Assembly (NCBI RefSeq): GCF_965276875.1
Contig: NZ_OZ255701.1
Span: 310,001-374,000 of the forward strand
Reading direction: 5' to 3'
Length of the DNA: 64,000 bases
Source: Lichenicoccus sp965276875
GTDB taxonomy: Bacteria > Pseudomonadota > Alphaproteobacteria > Acetobacterales > Acetobacteraceae
The notes below the pieces were generated by a model. It was given only the letters and a program-made list of their open reading frames with translations, did no database searches and had not been told where the DNA came from. Below are positions 17,703 to 25,614 of this stretch, piece after piece. How positions within the stretch are numbered: position 1 is the stretch's first letter; each line of letters opens with the position of its first letter. A program made the position numbers and the translations under genes.

Positions 17703-19051
17703 GCCCCGACCCTACGCGGCATGATCCAGTCCGGCACGATCTCGTCACGCCACAGTGCACTGATCTCCTGCCGCGGTCGGATCGTGGTCCAGCGCGTCCC
17801 GTCCACAAGGGCCTGAGCGGCCAGCGGGCGCGCATTGTAGGTCGAGCTCATCACCGCGCCGTAGGCGCCGGTATCAAGGATCGCGACCCGGTCACCGACC
17901 TGCAGCGGCGGCAGCATGCGGTCGCGCGCGAAGCTGTCGCCGCTTTCGCACACCGGGCCCACCACGTGTGCTCCCCGCGGCGCCGCGCTGGCCCGCGAGG
18001 CAGACAGCGGCAGCAGCCCGTGCCAGGCCTCGTACAGGCTCGGCCGCAGCAGGTCGTTCATCGCGCAATCGAGGACGATGAATGGTGGCTCGCCCGCGCC
18101 CTGGCGCTTGACCAGGACCACCGAGCCGAGCAGCAGGCCGGCCGGGGCCACCAGCCAGCGCCCAGGCTCGACGACGAGCAGCAGCCCGAGGTCGCCGAGG
18201 GTGGCGCGCATCGCACCGGCGAGGGCACGCGGCGAGCCTTCGTCCTCGTCGCGGTAGGAAACTCCCAGGCCGCCGCCGCAATCGACGGTGCGCACCGCAT
18301 GGCCGCTCTCGCGCAGGCCGACGACCAGGGCCGCAATCCGCGCGAAGGCTTGGCGGAACGGCGTCGGCGCGGCGATCTGGCTGCCGATATGCACGGCCAG
18401 CCCGACCGGCTCCAGGCCGGGCAGTGCGGCCGCCCGCGCATACAGCGCCAGCGCGTCACCGTAGGCGATGCCGAACTTGTCCGAGGCGCGGCCGGTGGCG
18501 ATCTTGGTATGACCACCGGCATCGATGTCCGGGTTGACGCGAAGCGCCACAGCCACCCGCCGGCCCATCGTGCCCGCGATCCGCGAGAGCAGCTCGATCT
18601 CCTCGGCGCTCTCGACATTGATCTGGCCCACACCCTCGCCGATCGCGAGGCGCAGCTCGCCCGCGGACTTGCCGACCCCGGAGAACACGATCCGCGATCC
18701 CGCGATTCCGGCCATCCGCGCGCGCCGTAGTTCGCCGCCGCTGACCACATCCGCCCCGAAGCCCTCCGCCGACAGGATGCGCAGCACCGCCAGATGGTCG
18801 TTGGCCTTGACCGCATAATGCACCGCCGCATCGAGGCCGGCGTCGTCAAGGGCCGCACGCAGCCGGCGCGCACGCGCGCGTAAGGTGCCGGCGCCGATCA
18901 CCCAGGTGGGTGTGCCGAGCGCATCAGCGATCGCCGCCAGCGGCACCCCTTCCAGCAACAGACCGCCCGCGACCCGCATCGACAAATGCGGACGCCGCGC
19001 CAGCAACTCGGCCACGGTCGGATCGGCGCCCAAAGGCTGGTATGCGTCCAT
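17699..19051 (-). CDS. lysA: Diaminopimelate decarboxylase
   Basis: LysA makes L-lysine from meso-diaminopimelate, the last step of the pathway, with pyridoxal phosphate. The 450-residue protein has the PLP lysine in VHYAVKAND near residue 75, the glycine loop DCGGGLGVSY near 240, the EPGRWLVAPAG phosphate-binding region, and the catalytic cysteine segment GPVCESGDSFA followed by DTGAYGAVMSSTYNARP. ATG at 19051 gives a normal family length; in-frame ATGs further upstream would run into the cdd start. It is co-transcribed with the TIGR02302 gene through a 4-nt overlap. Confidence 0.95.
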   Translation of the reverse strand: MDAYQPLGADPTVAELLARRPHLSMRVAGGLLLEGVPLAAIADALGTPTWVIGAGTLRARARRLRAALDDAGLDAAVHYAVKANDHLAVLRILSAEGFGADVVSGGELRRARMAGIAGSRIVFSGVGKSAGELRLAIGEGVGQINVESAEEIELLSRIAGTMGRRVAVALRVNPDIDAGGHTKIATGRASDKFGIAYGDALALYARAAALPGLEPVGLAVHIGSQIAAPTPFRQAFARIAALVVGLRESGHAVRTVDCGGGLGVSYRDEDEGSPRALAGAMRATLGDLGLLLVVEPGRWLVAPAGLLLGSVVLVKRQGAGEPPFIVLDCAMNDLLRPSLYEAWHGLLPLSASRASAAPRGAHVVGPVCESGDSFARDRMLPPLQVGDRVAILDTGAYGAVMSSTYNARPLAAQALVDGTRWTTIRPRQEISALWRDEIVPDWIMPRRVGA

Positions 19052-19115
19052 GCAACGGAGGATATCGGGCCGCCCCGGGACTGTCCAAGTCGCCTTGATC
19101 TGCCTAGCCTGACGC

Positions 19116-19538
19116 ATGACCGATCCAATCATTACGGCCGCCGTGGCTGCCCGCCTTGCCGCCCACGCGCCCTACTCGCGCTTTCTGGTCGGTGCCGCCC
19201 TGCGCTGCGACGACGGCTCGATTCACGCCGGCTGCAACGTCGAAAACGCCGCCTACCCCGAGGGCGTCTGCGCCGAAGCAAGCGCGATCTCGGCCATGGT
19301 GCTGGCCGGCGGCAGACGCATCACGGCCATTGCGATCGCCGGAGCCGGCCCGCGTCCTTGCACGCCGTGCGGCGGCTGCCGCCAGAAGCTGAGCGAGTTC
19401 GCTCTACCAGAAGCGGAAATCCTGATGGTCGACGAGGCTGCCACGGTGCTTATGCGCAGCGCGCTCGGTGAGCTCTTGCCTTACGCATTCAACGCCGCAG
19501 CGTTTGCGGCAAGGGACTCTGCTCTTGATAACAGTTGA
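19116..19538 (+). CDS. cdd: Cytidine deaminase
   Basis: A 140-residue homotetramer-type cytidine deaminase of the pyrimidine salvage pathway, converting cytidine to uridine. The zinc and catalytic residues are in CAEASAI (Cys and the proton-shuttle Glu) and PCGGCRQ (two Cys). The N-terminal APYSRFLVGAAL and GCNVENAAYPEGVCAE substrate loops are complete. It is divergent from lysA. The C-terminal tail ARDSALDNS looks unusual, and its last codons and stop lie inside the direct repeats of a putative toxin-antitoxin operator. Confidence 0.94.
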   Translation: MTDPIITAAVAARLAAHAPYSRFLVGAALRCDDGSIHAGCNVENAAYPEGVCAEASAISAMVLAGGRRITAIAIAGAGPRPCTPCGGCRQKLSEFALPEAEILMVDEAATVLMRSALGELLPYAFNAAAFAARDSALDNS

Positions 19539-19542
19539 TAAC
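19525..19542. promoter_or_regulatory. Direct-repeat operator candidate for the downstream toxin-antitoxin pair
   Basis: The sequence TTGATAACAGTTGATAAC is two perfect 8-nt direct repeats with a 10-nt period, ending 40 nt before the antitoxin ATG and spanning the cdd stop codon. Ribbon-helix-helix antitoxins usually bind tandem short repeats one helical turn apart, so this is a plausible autoregulatory site. The GATAAC halves could also act as a -10 element. Confidence 0.5.
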
Positions 19543-19582
19543 TCAGCCACAATGCAAGTGAGATTTCGCCGGGAGCCGAAGC

Positions 19583-19837
19583 ATGATGAGCGCGGACTTG
19601 GGACAGCAGCTTGAGACCTTTGTCACTCGCCTGGTGGAAACCGGGCGCTACGGCTCCAAAAGCGAAGTGCTGCGCGAAGGTGTCCGGCTGATTCAGGATC
19701 GCGAAGTGCTGCTTGCTACACTTGATACGGTCATCGAGCGCGCCCTGGCAGACTCCGACGCGGGAAGGGGGAAACCAGCCGATGAGGTTTTCGATAGTCT
19801 GCAAGCCAAATACCGGTCAATGGCAGGCAAGCCATAG
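19583..19837 (+). CDS. Type II antitoxin, ParD/CC2985 family (ribbon-helix-helix)
   Basis: The 84-residue protein begins with a short ribbon-helix-helix domain (about 1-45) containing LETFVTRLVETGRYGSKSEV and LREGVRLIQDRE, the standard ParD-type DNA-binding and dimerisation segment. The remaining 40 residues form the acidic toxin-binding tail. The toxin gene follows with no gap. It should neutralise the toxin and repress the operon through the repeats upstream. An ATG pair at 19583 is preceded by GGGAG about 9 nt upstream. Confidence 0.88.
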   Translation: MMSADLGQQLETFVTRLVETGRYGSKSEVLREGVRLIQDREVLLATLDTVIERALADSDAGRGKPADEVFDSLQAKYRSMAGKP

Positions 19838-20137
19838 GTGCTTGTCCGCCTGACGCCAGGTGCCGAAGCCGATCTTGAAGCCATCGGCGATTACATTGCT
19901 CAGGACAACCCTCTCCGCGCCGCGACGTTCGTTGCCGAGATTAGGCACAAGTACAACAGCCTGGTGGATATGCCGCTCGGCTTCCCTCTCATACCACGAT
20001 ACGAGCACCGCGGAGTCAGGCATCGCGTGCACGGCAGTTATCAGATCTTTTATCGCACGGTCGGCAACCCGGTCGCGCGGGTCGACATACTTCATATTAT
20101 CCATGCGGCGCGCAATTATGCGGCAATCCTGTTCTGA
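19838..20137 (+). CDS. Type II toxin, RelE/ParE superfamily
   Basis: A 99-residue protein with the RelE/ParE fold pattern: VRLTPGAEADLEAIGDYIA, then AATFVAEIRHKYNSL, a basic strand RHRVHGSYQIFYRTV and the final strand DILHIIHAARNY. ParE members attack DNA gyrase and RelE members cut mRNA; the sequence is closer to ParE, fitting the ParD-type partner. It starts at a GTG directly abutting the antitoxin stop (TAG-GTG), so translation is probably coupled. No frame damage is seen, so the pair may be active. Confidence 0.87.
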   Translation: MLVRLTPGAEADLEAIGDYIAQDNPLRAATFVAEIRHKYNSLVDMPLGFPLIPRYEHRGVRHRVHGSYQIFYRTVGNPVARVDILHIIHAARNYAAILF

Positions 20138-20166
20138 AGGCCGATTGAAACAATACCGGGCGCGTA

Positions 20167-20559
20167 TTGCCGTCGAGAGCGGGATGTTTGCAAATTGAAC
20201 TTACGCCCCGCGAGGTCATCGGCCTGACCCACGCCATGGTAACCTTTGCCGTCTCCTCTGGAGCTCTCATCCTCATGAGTATCGTAACAACGATCGTACT
20301 CTTCTGCCACGATGAGCAGAACTTTCGCGGAGAGGTCAACGCCTGGCTGCAGGAGCGGCACTATCAGCTGCTGGGCGACTTGCGGCCGTTATTCAACGGC
20401 AGCAAGGCGCCGGAAATCCATGCGTATGGAGCGGCATACAATATGTTTCCGGACGGAGAGTTTATCGAGCTCGTTTGTTCTCGCAGGTGGGAGATTCCTG
20501 AAGACGTCCTGTTGGTTGTTCGACCGCAAGACGCGCCTCCGGCCACTTACCGGCCGTAA
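20167..20559 (+). CDS. Hypothetical protein with one membrane segment
   Basis: The 130-residue frame is not recognised. It contains ELTPREVIGLTHAM, a hydrophobic helix at about residues 27-47 (FAVSSGALILMSIVTTIVLF), and a soluble C-terminal part. A TTG at 20188 giving MQIELTPREV is a likely true start, since the residues before it look random. GC content is lower than in the flanking genes. It lies in the accessory block after the toxin gene, and the next gene is convergent. Confidence 0.5.
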   Translation: MPSRAGCLQIELTPREVIGLTHAMVTFAVSSGALILMSIVTTIVLFCHDEQNFRGEVNAWLQERHYQLLGDLRPLFNGSKAPEIHAYGAAYNMFPDGEFIELVCSRRWEIPEDVLLVVRPQDAPPATYRP

Positions 20560-20645
20560 GCGCCGCTGGATGGCGGCCCGACTTCAAAAGGATTGGGGCG
20601 CTGCCGAGTTGTAAATGAGGGGCGCAGTGCCGGGCCACAGCCGGT

Positions 20646-21440
20646 TCAAAGAAGCTTGGAATGGGCGTCGCCATCGCCACCTAAGCTGATTGCCTTGTCG
20701 CGATGGCGGCGTTGAGGGGCGCAGTCGTGTAGGAGCTGCCGAGAAGGCGGTGCCACGGGACGCGCGGCCTGTGCGAAGTGGATGATGGGGCCCAGCCGGT
20801 CGATCGCTTTGAGCTGCTCCGGCTCGTCGGCGAAGCTGCGGCGGTAACGGGCGTCGTCGAAGAGGGCGTGGGTTCGGGCGAACTCCGCGTGGCCGTGCTG
20901 CAGGTAGTGCGCGAGCGGGTCGATCCCAGCGGCGGCCACGTCCGGACGCATGCGCAGGTAATAAGCGGGATCGAACAGCGGATGCGGGCGACAACCCTGC
21001 CGCCAGCCATGCACGACATAGTGCAGCAGCGGGTGTTCGATCAGAGGTCCCGCCTGGGGATTGCTGCGACGGTAATAGGCGGCGTCGAACAGCGGATTCG
21101 GGGAGAGGTCCGCGAGGTGGCCGACAGTGAGAAAATGCAGCAGCGGCGGCTGCCCATCGAGGTCGCCCGGCGCGAACTGGGCCAGGTAATGGGCTGTGTC
21201 GAAGAGCGGATGCGGGTCGGGCGTGCCGTGGCGCAGATAGTGCAGAAGCGGCGGCGTGTGCGGGGATGGCGGGAGTTGGGCCGCGTAGAAATGCGGGTCG
21301 AACAAGGGGTGCGGGGTGCGGTTCTCATGCAGCCCGAACGCGAGGAAATGTTGCAGCGGGTCGATCCCCGCCGCGGCCACGTCGGCATAGCGATCGAGGT
21401 AGAACGCGCGGTCGAACAGCGAGGCGGGGATGTCGTCCAT
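20646..21440 (-). CDS. LFD-x-YY repeat protein without a catalytic domain
   Basis: The 264-residue product consists almost entirely of five full and one partial copy of a 33-38 residue unit. LFD motifs occur at residues 8, 46, 79, 117, 155 and 193, each followed by a Y-rich segment, then GIDPLxHYLxHG in the best-kept copies (first and fifth). Such units are known at the N termini of large glycosyltransferases and surface-polysaccharide proteins, but no transferase domain is present here. The last 50 residues are arginine-rich and unlike the repeats. ATG at 21440 fits, because repeat homology begins six residues later. The function is unknown; a protein-interaction or polysaccharide-linked role is a guess. 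Confidence 0.75.
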   Translation of the reverse strand: MDDIPASLFDRAFYLDRYADVAAAGIDPLQHFLAFGLHENRTPHPLFDPHFYAAQLPPSPHTPPLLHYLRHGTPDPHPLFDTAHYLAQFAPGDLDGQPPLLHFLTVGHLADLSPNPLFDAAYYRRSNPQAGPLIEHPLLHYVVHGWRQGCRPHPLFDPAYYLRMRPDVAAAGIDPLAHYLQHGHAEFARTHALFDDARYRRSFADEPEQLKAIDRLGPIIHFAQAARPVAPPSRQLLHDCAPQRRHRDKAISLGGDGDAHSKLL

Positions 21441-21541
21441 GGCGCAATTTTGCGCCCCGGGTCTTAAATCAGCGTTAAAGCGGGCGGGCAACCTTGCAGG
21501 CGAGGGGCCGTTTCCTGTGCACACAGGCGGGAGGTAGGGCA

Positions 21542-22378
21542 ATGCCCACAATCGAGACGAAGGACGGCGTGCGGCTGTTCTACAAGGATTGGGCCGGCAG
21601 TGGCGATGCCGCGGGCAAGACGGCCGTGTTCGTGCATGGCTGGCCGGTGAATGCGGACATGTGGGAATACCAGATGACCGCGCTCACCGAGGCCGGCGTG
21701 CGCTGCATCGCCTATGACCGGCGCGGCTTCGGGCGCTCGGAGCAGCCGGCGGCAGGCTACGACTACGACCACTTCGCCGACGACCTGGCGGCGCTGCTTG
21801 AGCAGCTCGACCTGCACGACGTGACGCTTATCGGGTTCTCCATGGGCGGCGGCGAGATCGCGCGCTATCTCGGCCGGCATGGCGCCGGACGGATCGCTCA
21901 GGCGATCCTGGTCTCGTCGGTGGTACCCTTCCTGTTGAAGACGCAGGATCATCCCGAAGGTGCGGATCGCAGCGTGTTCGACGGCATGGTGGCGGGATTG
22001 CGCGAGGATCGTCCGCACTTTCTCGCCGAGTTCGCCCGCGGCTTCTTCGGTGTCGGCATGCTGAGCAAGCCGGTCTCGACGGAGGCGATGCAATGGACCC
22101 TATGGCTGGCGATGCAGGCCTCGCCGATCGCCACGATCCAGTGCGTGCGCGCCTTCTCGGAGACGGATTTCCGCGGCGACCTCGCGGCCTTCACCATTCC
22201 GACCCTGGTGATCCACGGCGATGCGGATCAGACCGTACCGGCGGCGATCAGCGGCAAGGCGGCGGCGGCGGGCATCAGGGCCTCGATCTACACGGAATAT
22301 CCCGGCGCCCCGCACGGTCTCTATCTGACCGAGAAGGAGCGCCTCTCGCGCGACATCGCGGCCTTCATTCTTCGCTGA
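21542..22378 (+). CDS. Alpha/beta hydrolase, non-haem chloroperoxidase-like
   Basis: The 278-residue protein matches the cofactor-free haloperoxidase/arylesterase group of serine hydrolases. The oxyanion region VFVHGWPVNADMW, nucleophile Ser in GFSMGGGE, acid Asp in IHGDADQTVP and His in GAPHGLYLT form a complete triad. A strong GGGAGG ribosome site precedes the ATG by about 9 nt. Members hydrolyse esters, and some show perhydrolase activity; the natural substrate is not predictable. Confidence 0.92.
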   Translation: MPTIETKDGVRLFYKDWAGSGDAAGKTAVFVHGWPVNADMWEYQMTALTEAGVRCIAYDRRGFGRSEQPAAGYDYDHFADDLAALLEQLDLHDVTLIGFSMGGGEIARYLGRHGAGRIAQAILVSSVVPFLLKTQDHPEGADRSVFDGMVAGLREDRPHFLAEFARGFFGVGMLSKPVSTEAMQWTLWLAMQASPIATIQCVRAFSETDFRGDLAAFTIPTLVIHGDADQTVPAAISGKAAAAGIRASIYTEYPGAPHGLYLTEKERLSRDIAAFILR

Positions 22379-22562
22379 ATTGCATCGTCAGGCGGTTCGG
22401 GTTCACCCGAATTGCATCGACGATCCGCCAGCCTTCGCCGCTTTGGATGAGAGACTCGATGACCTCCGGGTCGTCGAGGAACTCCGCCTCGCCGTAGGCG
22501 CCGAACGGGTGGATGACGATGACGCCGTGCAGGCCGTCAGGAGAGCAGATCGGGGTCGCCAT
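22365..22562 (-). CDS. Small hypothetical protein (65 aa)
   Basis: This convergent frame overlaps the hydrolase 3' end by 14 nt. It is supported by a GGAG ribosome site 9 nt before its ATG and by protein-like composition (AEFLDDPEVIESLIQSGEGW). It is not a member of a family that I recognise. If it is not real, the stretch from 22379 to 22788 is non-coding; from 22563 to 22788 I see only the AT-richer leader of the protease gene. Confidence 0.5.
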   Translation of the reverse strand: MATPICSPDGLHGVIVIHPFGAYGEAEFLDDPEVIESLIQSGEGWRIVDAIRVNPNRLTMQFSEE

Positions 22563-22788
22563 CGGCGTCCGCTCCAGAGCAACAGGAGTGCGGGAATATT
22601 CGGCTGTAGAGCCGCCTGCAGGTTTGCCCGGCCGGCCGGTCCGGGGGTGCCAGCGCGATCTCGTTGTCGGTTCTGCTCATACACCCCCCTTGCAGGCTCG
22701 CCCCAGCGCGCGGCGACGTTAACCATTGCGCCTGCGCAAAATTCAGCCAATCTTCTTATGCAATGTCCTAAAGCGATTTGAATACGAA

Positions 22789-23505
22789 ATGGTTAAAGCG
22801 GCCGCGATTTTCGTGAGCACCGCTGCGCTTTTGCTGATCGGCGCGGGTTCCGGCAGAGTGGCGGTGCCGATCGGGCAGGCGCCGTGGCGTGGATTGGCGC
22901 GTGTGCAGACGGAACTCGGCGAACGGTGCACCGGCTTTCTGATCGCGCCCGACGTCGCGGTGACCGCGGCGCACTGCCTGTTCCTGCCTCGGGTCGGGCA
23001 TTTCATCAGGCCAGACTCGGTGCATGTGCTGCTGCGTTACAGCATGGGCAGGTTCGCGGCTGAGGCGCGCGTTGCGCGCTTCGTCATTGCCTCGTCCTAC
23101 GACCCGCGACGCGAGCAGGCGACCGCCAGTGCCGACCGCGCGGTGCTGCTGCTTGACCATGCGATCGGCGGCCCGGGTGATGCGATTGCGCTTGCGCATC
23201 ATCTGCCGGCGGTCGGAGAGAGGCTGCTGCTCGCGGGCTACGGCCAGGATCGCGACGAGCTGGCGGTGCGCGGGCCGCCATGCCGTATCACTTCGGTCTT
23301 GGCGGACGCGATCGGCGGTGTCGTGATCGCGCATGACTGTGCCGCGACCCTGGGCACCAGCGGCGCGCCGCTGCTGGCGCCGGCCGGCGATGGCACGTGG
23401 CGTGCCGTCGGCGTGCAGATCGAGGCGAGGGTGGGGGCGTTGGGCGGACGTGCCGCCTGGCTGCTGGGGGCAGCTACTCGGTCGGGTAGCTCTTCGGGTA
23501 GATGA
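22789..23505 (+). CDS. Trypsin-like serine protease, exported
   Basis: The 238-residue protein begins with a signal peptide (KAAAIFVSTAALLLIGAGSG). The S1 catalytic triad is readable: His in VTAAHCLF near residue 63, Asp in SADRAVLLLD near 115, and Ser in LGTSGAPLLA near 190 (the usual GNSGGP altered to GTSGAP). Four cysteines could form two disulfides. ATG at 22789 was chosen because the signal peptide starts there. The 3' end overlaps the convergent lptM gene by 32 nt, which may have replaced the original C terminus. A periplasmic or secreted role is likely. Confidence 0.85.
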   Translation: MVKAAAIFVSTAALLLIGAGSGRVAVPIGQAPWRGLARVQTELGERCTGFLIAPDVAVTAAHCLFLPRVGHFIRPDSVHVLLRYSMGRFAAEARVARFVIASSYDPRREQATASADRAVLLLDHAIGGPGDAIALAHHLPAVGERLLLAGYGQDRDELAVRGPPCRITSVLADAIGGVVIAHDCAATLGTSGAPLLAPAGDGTWRAVGVQIEARVGALGGRAAWLLGAATRSGSSSGR

Positions 23506-23611
23506 CCTGAGACGGCGGTCCTGGTGGCCGCGGCGCGCCCTTGCGGCCGCAGGCAGAGAGCGTCAGCGACAGCGACAGGGCAGCGGCGAGCAGCAGGATG
23601 CATGGCTTCAT
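23474..23611 (-). CDS. lptM: LptM-like small lipoprotein
   Basis: A 45-residue lipoprotein directly after argH, sharing a 4-nt ATGA overlap. It has a signal peptide rich in Leu and Ala, the lipobox LSAC with Cys21, then GRKGAPRPPGPP and YPKSYP, the standard small pattern of LptM (YifL) proteins. LptM helps the LptD-LptE lipopolysaccharide export machine mature in the outer membrane of enterobacteria; that role is assumed here. The argH-lptM order is a familiar neighbourhood in proteobacteria. It overlaps the 3' end of the convergent protease gene. Confidence 0.87.
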   Translation of the reverse strand: MKPCILLLAAALSLSLTLSACGRKGAPRPPGPPSQVIYPKSYPTE

Positions 23612-25047
23612 GACGCGCGCTCTACAGACGTCTGACCCAGCGCGTCGAGCCACGCCTGTGCCGCGCGCGCGACGTTGGCGGGGGCGGTGCCGCCAAAGCT
23701 GTTGCGCGAGGCGACCGACGCCTCGACGGCGAGCACGTCATAGATGTCGGCGGTTATCCCTGGCTCTTCCGCCTGCATCTCATCCAGGCTCAGGGCCGCT
23801 AGTTCAACCCCGCGTGCCTCGGCGCGCCCGACCAGGCGGCCGGTGATGTGGTGGGCGGTGCGGAACGGCAGCCGCAGCACGCGCACCAGCCAGTCGGCGA
23901 GGTCGGTCGCCGTGGCGAAGCCAGAGCCCGCGAAGGCGCGCATGCGGGCCGTGTCGGCGGTCAGGTCGCGGATCATGCCGTCGGTGGCGGCGAGGCAGAG
24001 GATCGCCGCCTCGGTCGCCTCGAACACCGGCTGCTTGTCCTCCTGCATGTCCTTGGCATAGGCGAGCGGCAGCCCCTTCATCACCGTCAGCAGGGCCATC
24101 AGGGCGCCGGTGATGCGTCCGGTCTTGGCACGGGTGAGCTCGGCGGCGTCGGGGTTGCGCTTCTGCGGCATGATCGAGGAGCCGGTGGTGAAGGCGTCGG
24201 ACAGCCGGACGAAGCCGAACGGCGACGAGCACCAGAGCACGATCTCCTCGGACAGACGCGACAGGTGCATCGCCAGGATCGCAAGTGCGGAGAGATATTC
24301 CACCGCGAAGTCGCGGTCTGAGACAGTGTCGAGCGAATTGCCGGTCGGCCGATCGAAGCCGAGGGCGGCCGCGGTCATCGCGCGGTCGATCGGAAACGAG
24401 GTGCCGGCCAGGGCCGCCGATCCGAGCGGGCAAACGTTGAGCCTCCGTCGCGCGTCGGCAAGCCGGCCGCGGTCGCGCGCGAGCATCTCGACATAGGCGA
24501 GCAGATGGTGGCCGAAAGTGATCGGCTGCGCGGTCTGCAGATGCGTGAAGCCGGGCATCGGATCGGCGGCATGGGCGCGGGCGCGGGTCGCCAGGCTGCG
24601 CATGAGGGTTGCGATTTGCGTGTCGATGCCGTCGATCGCGTCGCGCACCCACAGGCGGAAGTCGGTCGCGACCTGGTCGTTGCGGCTGCGCGCGGTGTGC
24701 AGCCGGCGCCCCGGCTCGCCGATGCGTTCGACCAGGCGGGCCTCGATGTTCATGTGGATGTCTTCGAGGGCGACATCGAAGGCGAAGTCGCCGGCCTCGA
24801 TCTCGGCCGCGATCGCCCGCAGGCCGGCCTCTATGCGTGCAGCGTCGTCGGGCGTGATGATGCCGACATGGGCGAGCATCGCGGCATGCGCCAGCGAGCC
24901 GCGTATGTCCTGGCGCCAGAGTGCCCTGTCAAAGCCGATCGAGGCGTTGATCTCCTGCATGATCGCGGCCGGACCGCCGGCGAATCGGCCGCCCCACTGG
25001 GCATTCGGCCCCGGCTTCTCGGGCGGTCCATCCTCGCCTAAAGACAT
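23608..25047 (-). CDS. argH: Argininosuccinate lyase
   Basis: ArgH splits argininosuccinate into arginine and fumarate in the last step of arginine synthesis. The 479-residue protein has WGGRFAGGP near the start, the RSRNDQVATDFRLW region, TGFTHLQ-type GFTHLQTAQP, and the fumarase-superfamily signature GSSIMPQKRNPD near residue 285 that carries the mobile catalytic serine. ATG at 25047 was chosen over the ATG two codons upstream because GAGG lies 7 nt before it. The start sits only 4 nt from the divergent thioredoxin-like gene. Confidence 0.96.
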   Translation of the reverse strand: MSLGEDGPPEKPGPNAQWGGRFAGGPAAIMQEINASIGFDRALWRQDIRGSLAHAAMLAHVGIITPDDAARIEAGLRAIAAEIEAGDFAFDVALEDIHMNIEARLVERIGEPGRRLHTARSRNDQVATDFRLWVRDAIDGIDTQIATLMRSLATRARAHAADPMPGFTHLQTAQPITFGHHLLAYVEMLARDRGRLADARRRLNVCPLGSAALAGTSFPIDRAMTAAALGFDRPTGNSLDTVSDRDFAVEYLSALAILAMHLSRLSEEIVLWCSSPFGFVRLSDAFTTGSSIMPQKRNPDAAELTRAKTGRITGALMALLTVMKGLPLAYAKDMQEDKQPVFEATEAAILCLAATDGMIRDLTADTARMRAFAGSGFATATDLADWLVRVLRLPFRTAHHITGRLVGRAEARGVELAALSLDEMQAEEPGITADIYDVLAVEASVASRNSFGGTAPANVARAAQAWLDALGQTSVERAS

Positions 25048-25051
25048 CCCC

Positions 25052-25609
25052 ATGCCTCGACTTTCGCGCCGTGACCTGCTCATCGCGGGGGGGACCCTAA
25101 TGGCCGCTGTGCCGCCAGGCAAATACGGGGGACAGGCGAGGGCGGCCCCGCCGCCGCGGCCGCTCTCGGCACTGCAAGTCCATCCGCCCACTCTGCCGCC
25201 GCCGTTACGCTTCGTCGGCCCCAATGGGGGTGTGCGACGCCTGCGTGATGAGATCGGGCATGGTCTGGTGCTGAACTTCTGGGCAACCTGGTGTCCGCCC
25301 TGTGTCGCGGAAATGCCGGCGCTGGCGCAACTTGCCCGGGCCTTGGCGGGACGTGACATTCGGGTGCTGCCGGTGTCGGTGGGTAACGGCGGTGCGGACG
25401 TGGTCAGGGCCTTCTATGACGCGCACGGGATCACCGGGCTGCCGGTGCTGCTGGATGTGAAGCCAAGCGCGATCTATGCCCTCGGTGTGGACGGCGTGCC
25501 CCTGACCCTGCTGATCAATCGCGCGGGACGGGAGGTGGCACGGATGGAGGGGGCCCTGCGATGGGATGCGCCCGACACCCTGGCCCGCGTCGTGCAGCTC
25601 ATCGGCTGA
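25052..25609 (+). CDS. TlpA-like thioredoxin-fold protein, exported by Tat
   Basis: The 185-residue protein has a twin-arginine signal (LSRRDLLIAGG near residues 4-14) and one thioredoxin domain (about 55-185) with active site WATWCPPC. The NFWATWCPPCVAEMPAL context and the cis-proline segment GVPLTLLI match TlpA/ResA-type periplasmic reductases, used in cytochrome c or oxidase maturation or disulfide reduction. It is divergent from argH with only 4 nt between start codons. The partner protein is unknown. Confidence 0.9.
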   Translation: MPRLSRRDLLIAGGTLMAAVPPGKYGGQARAAPPPRPLSALQVHPPTLPPPLRFVGPNGGVRRLRDEIGHGLVLNFWATWCPPCVAEMPALAQLARALAGRDIRVLPVSVGNGGADVVRAFYDAHGITGLPVLLDVKPSAIYALGVDGVPLTLLINRAGREVARMEGALRWDAPDTLARVVQLIG

Positions 25610-25614
25610 GCGTC

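Noticed and set aside
24105..24185. Possible frameshift in argH
   Set aside because: The signature GSSIMPQKRNPD and both flanks read through in one frame, and protein length is normal.
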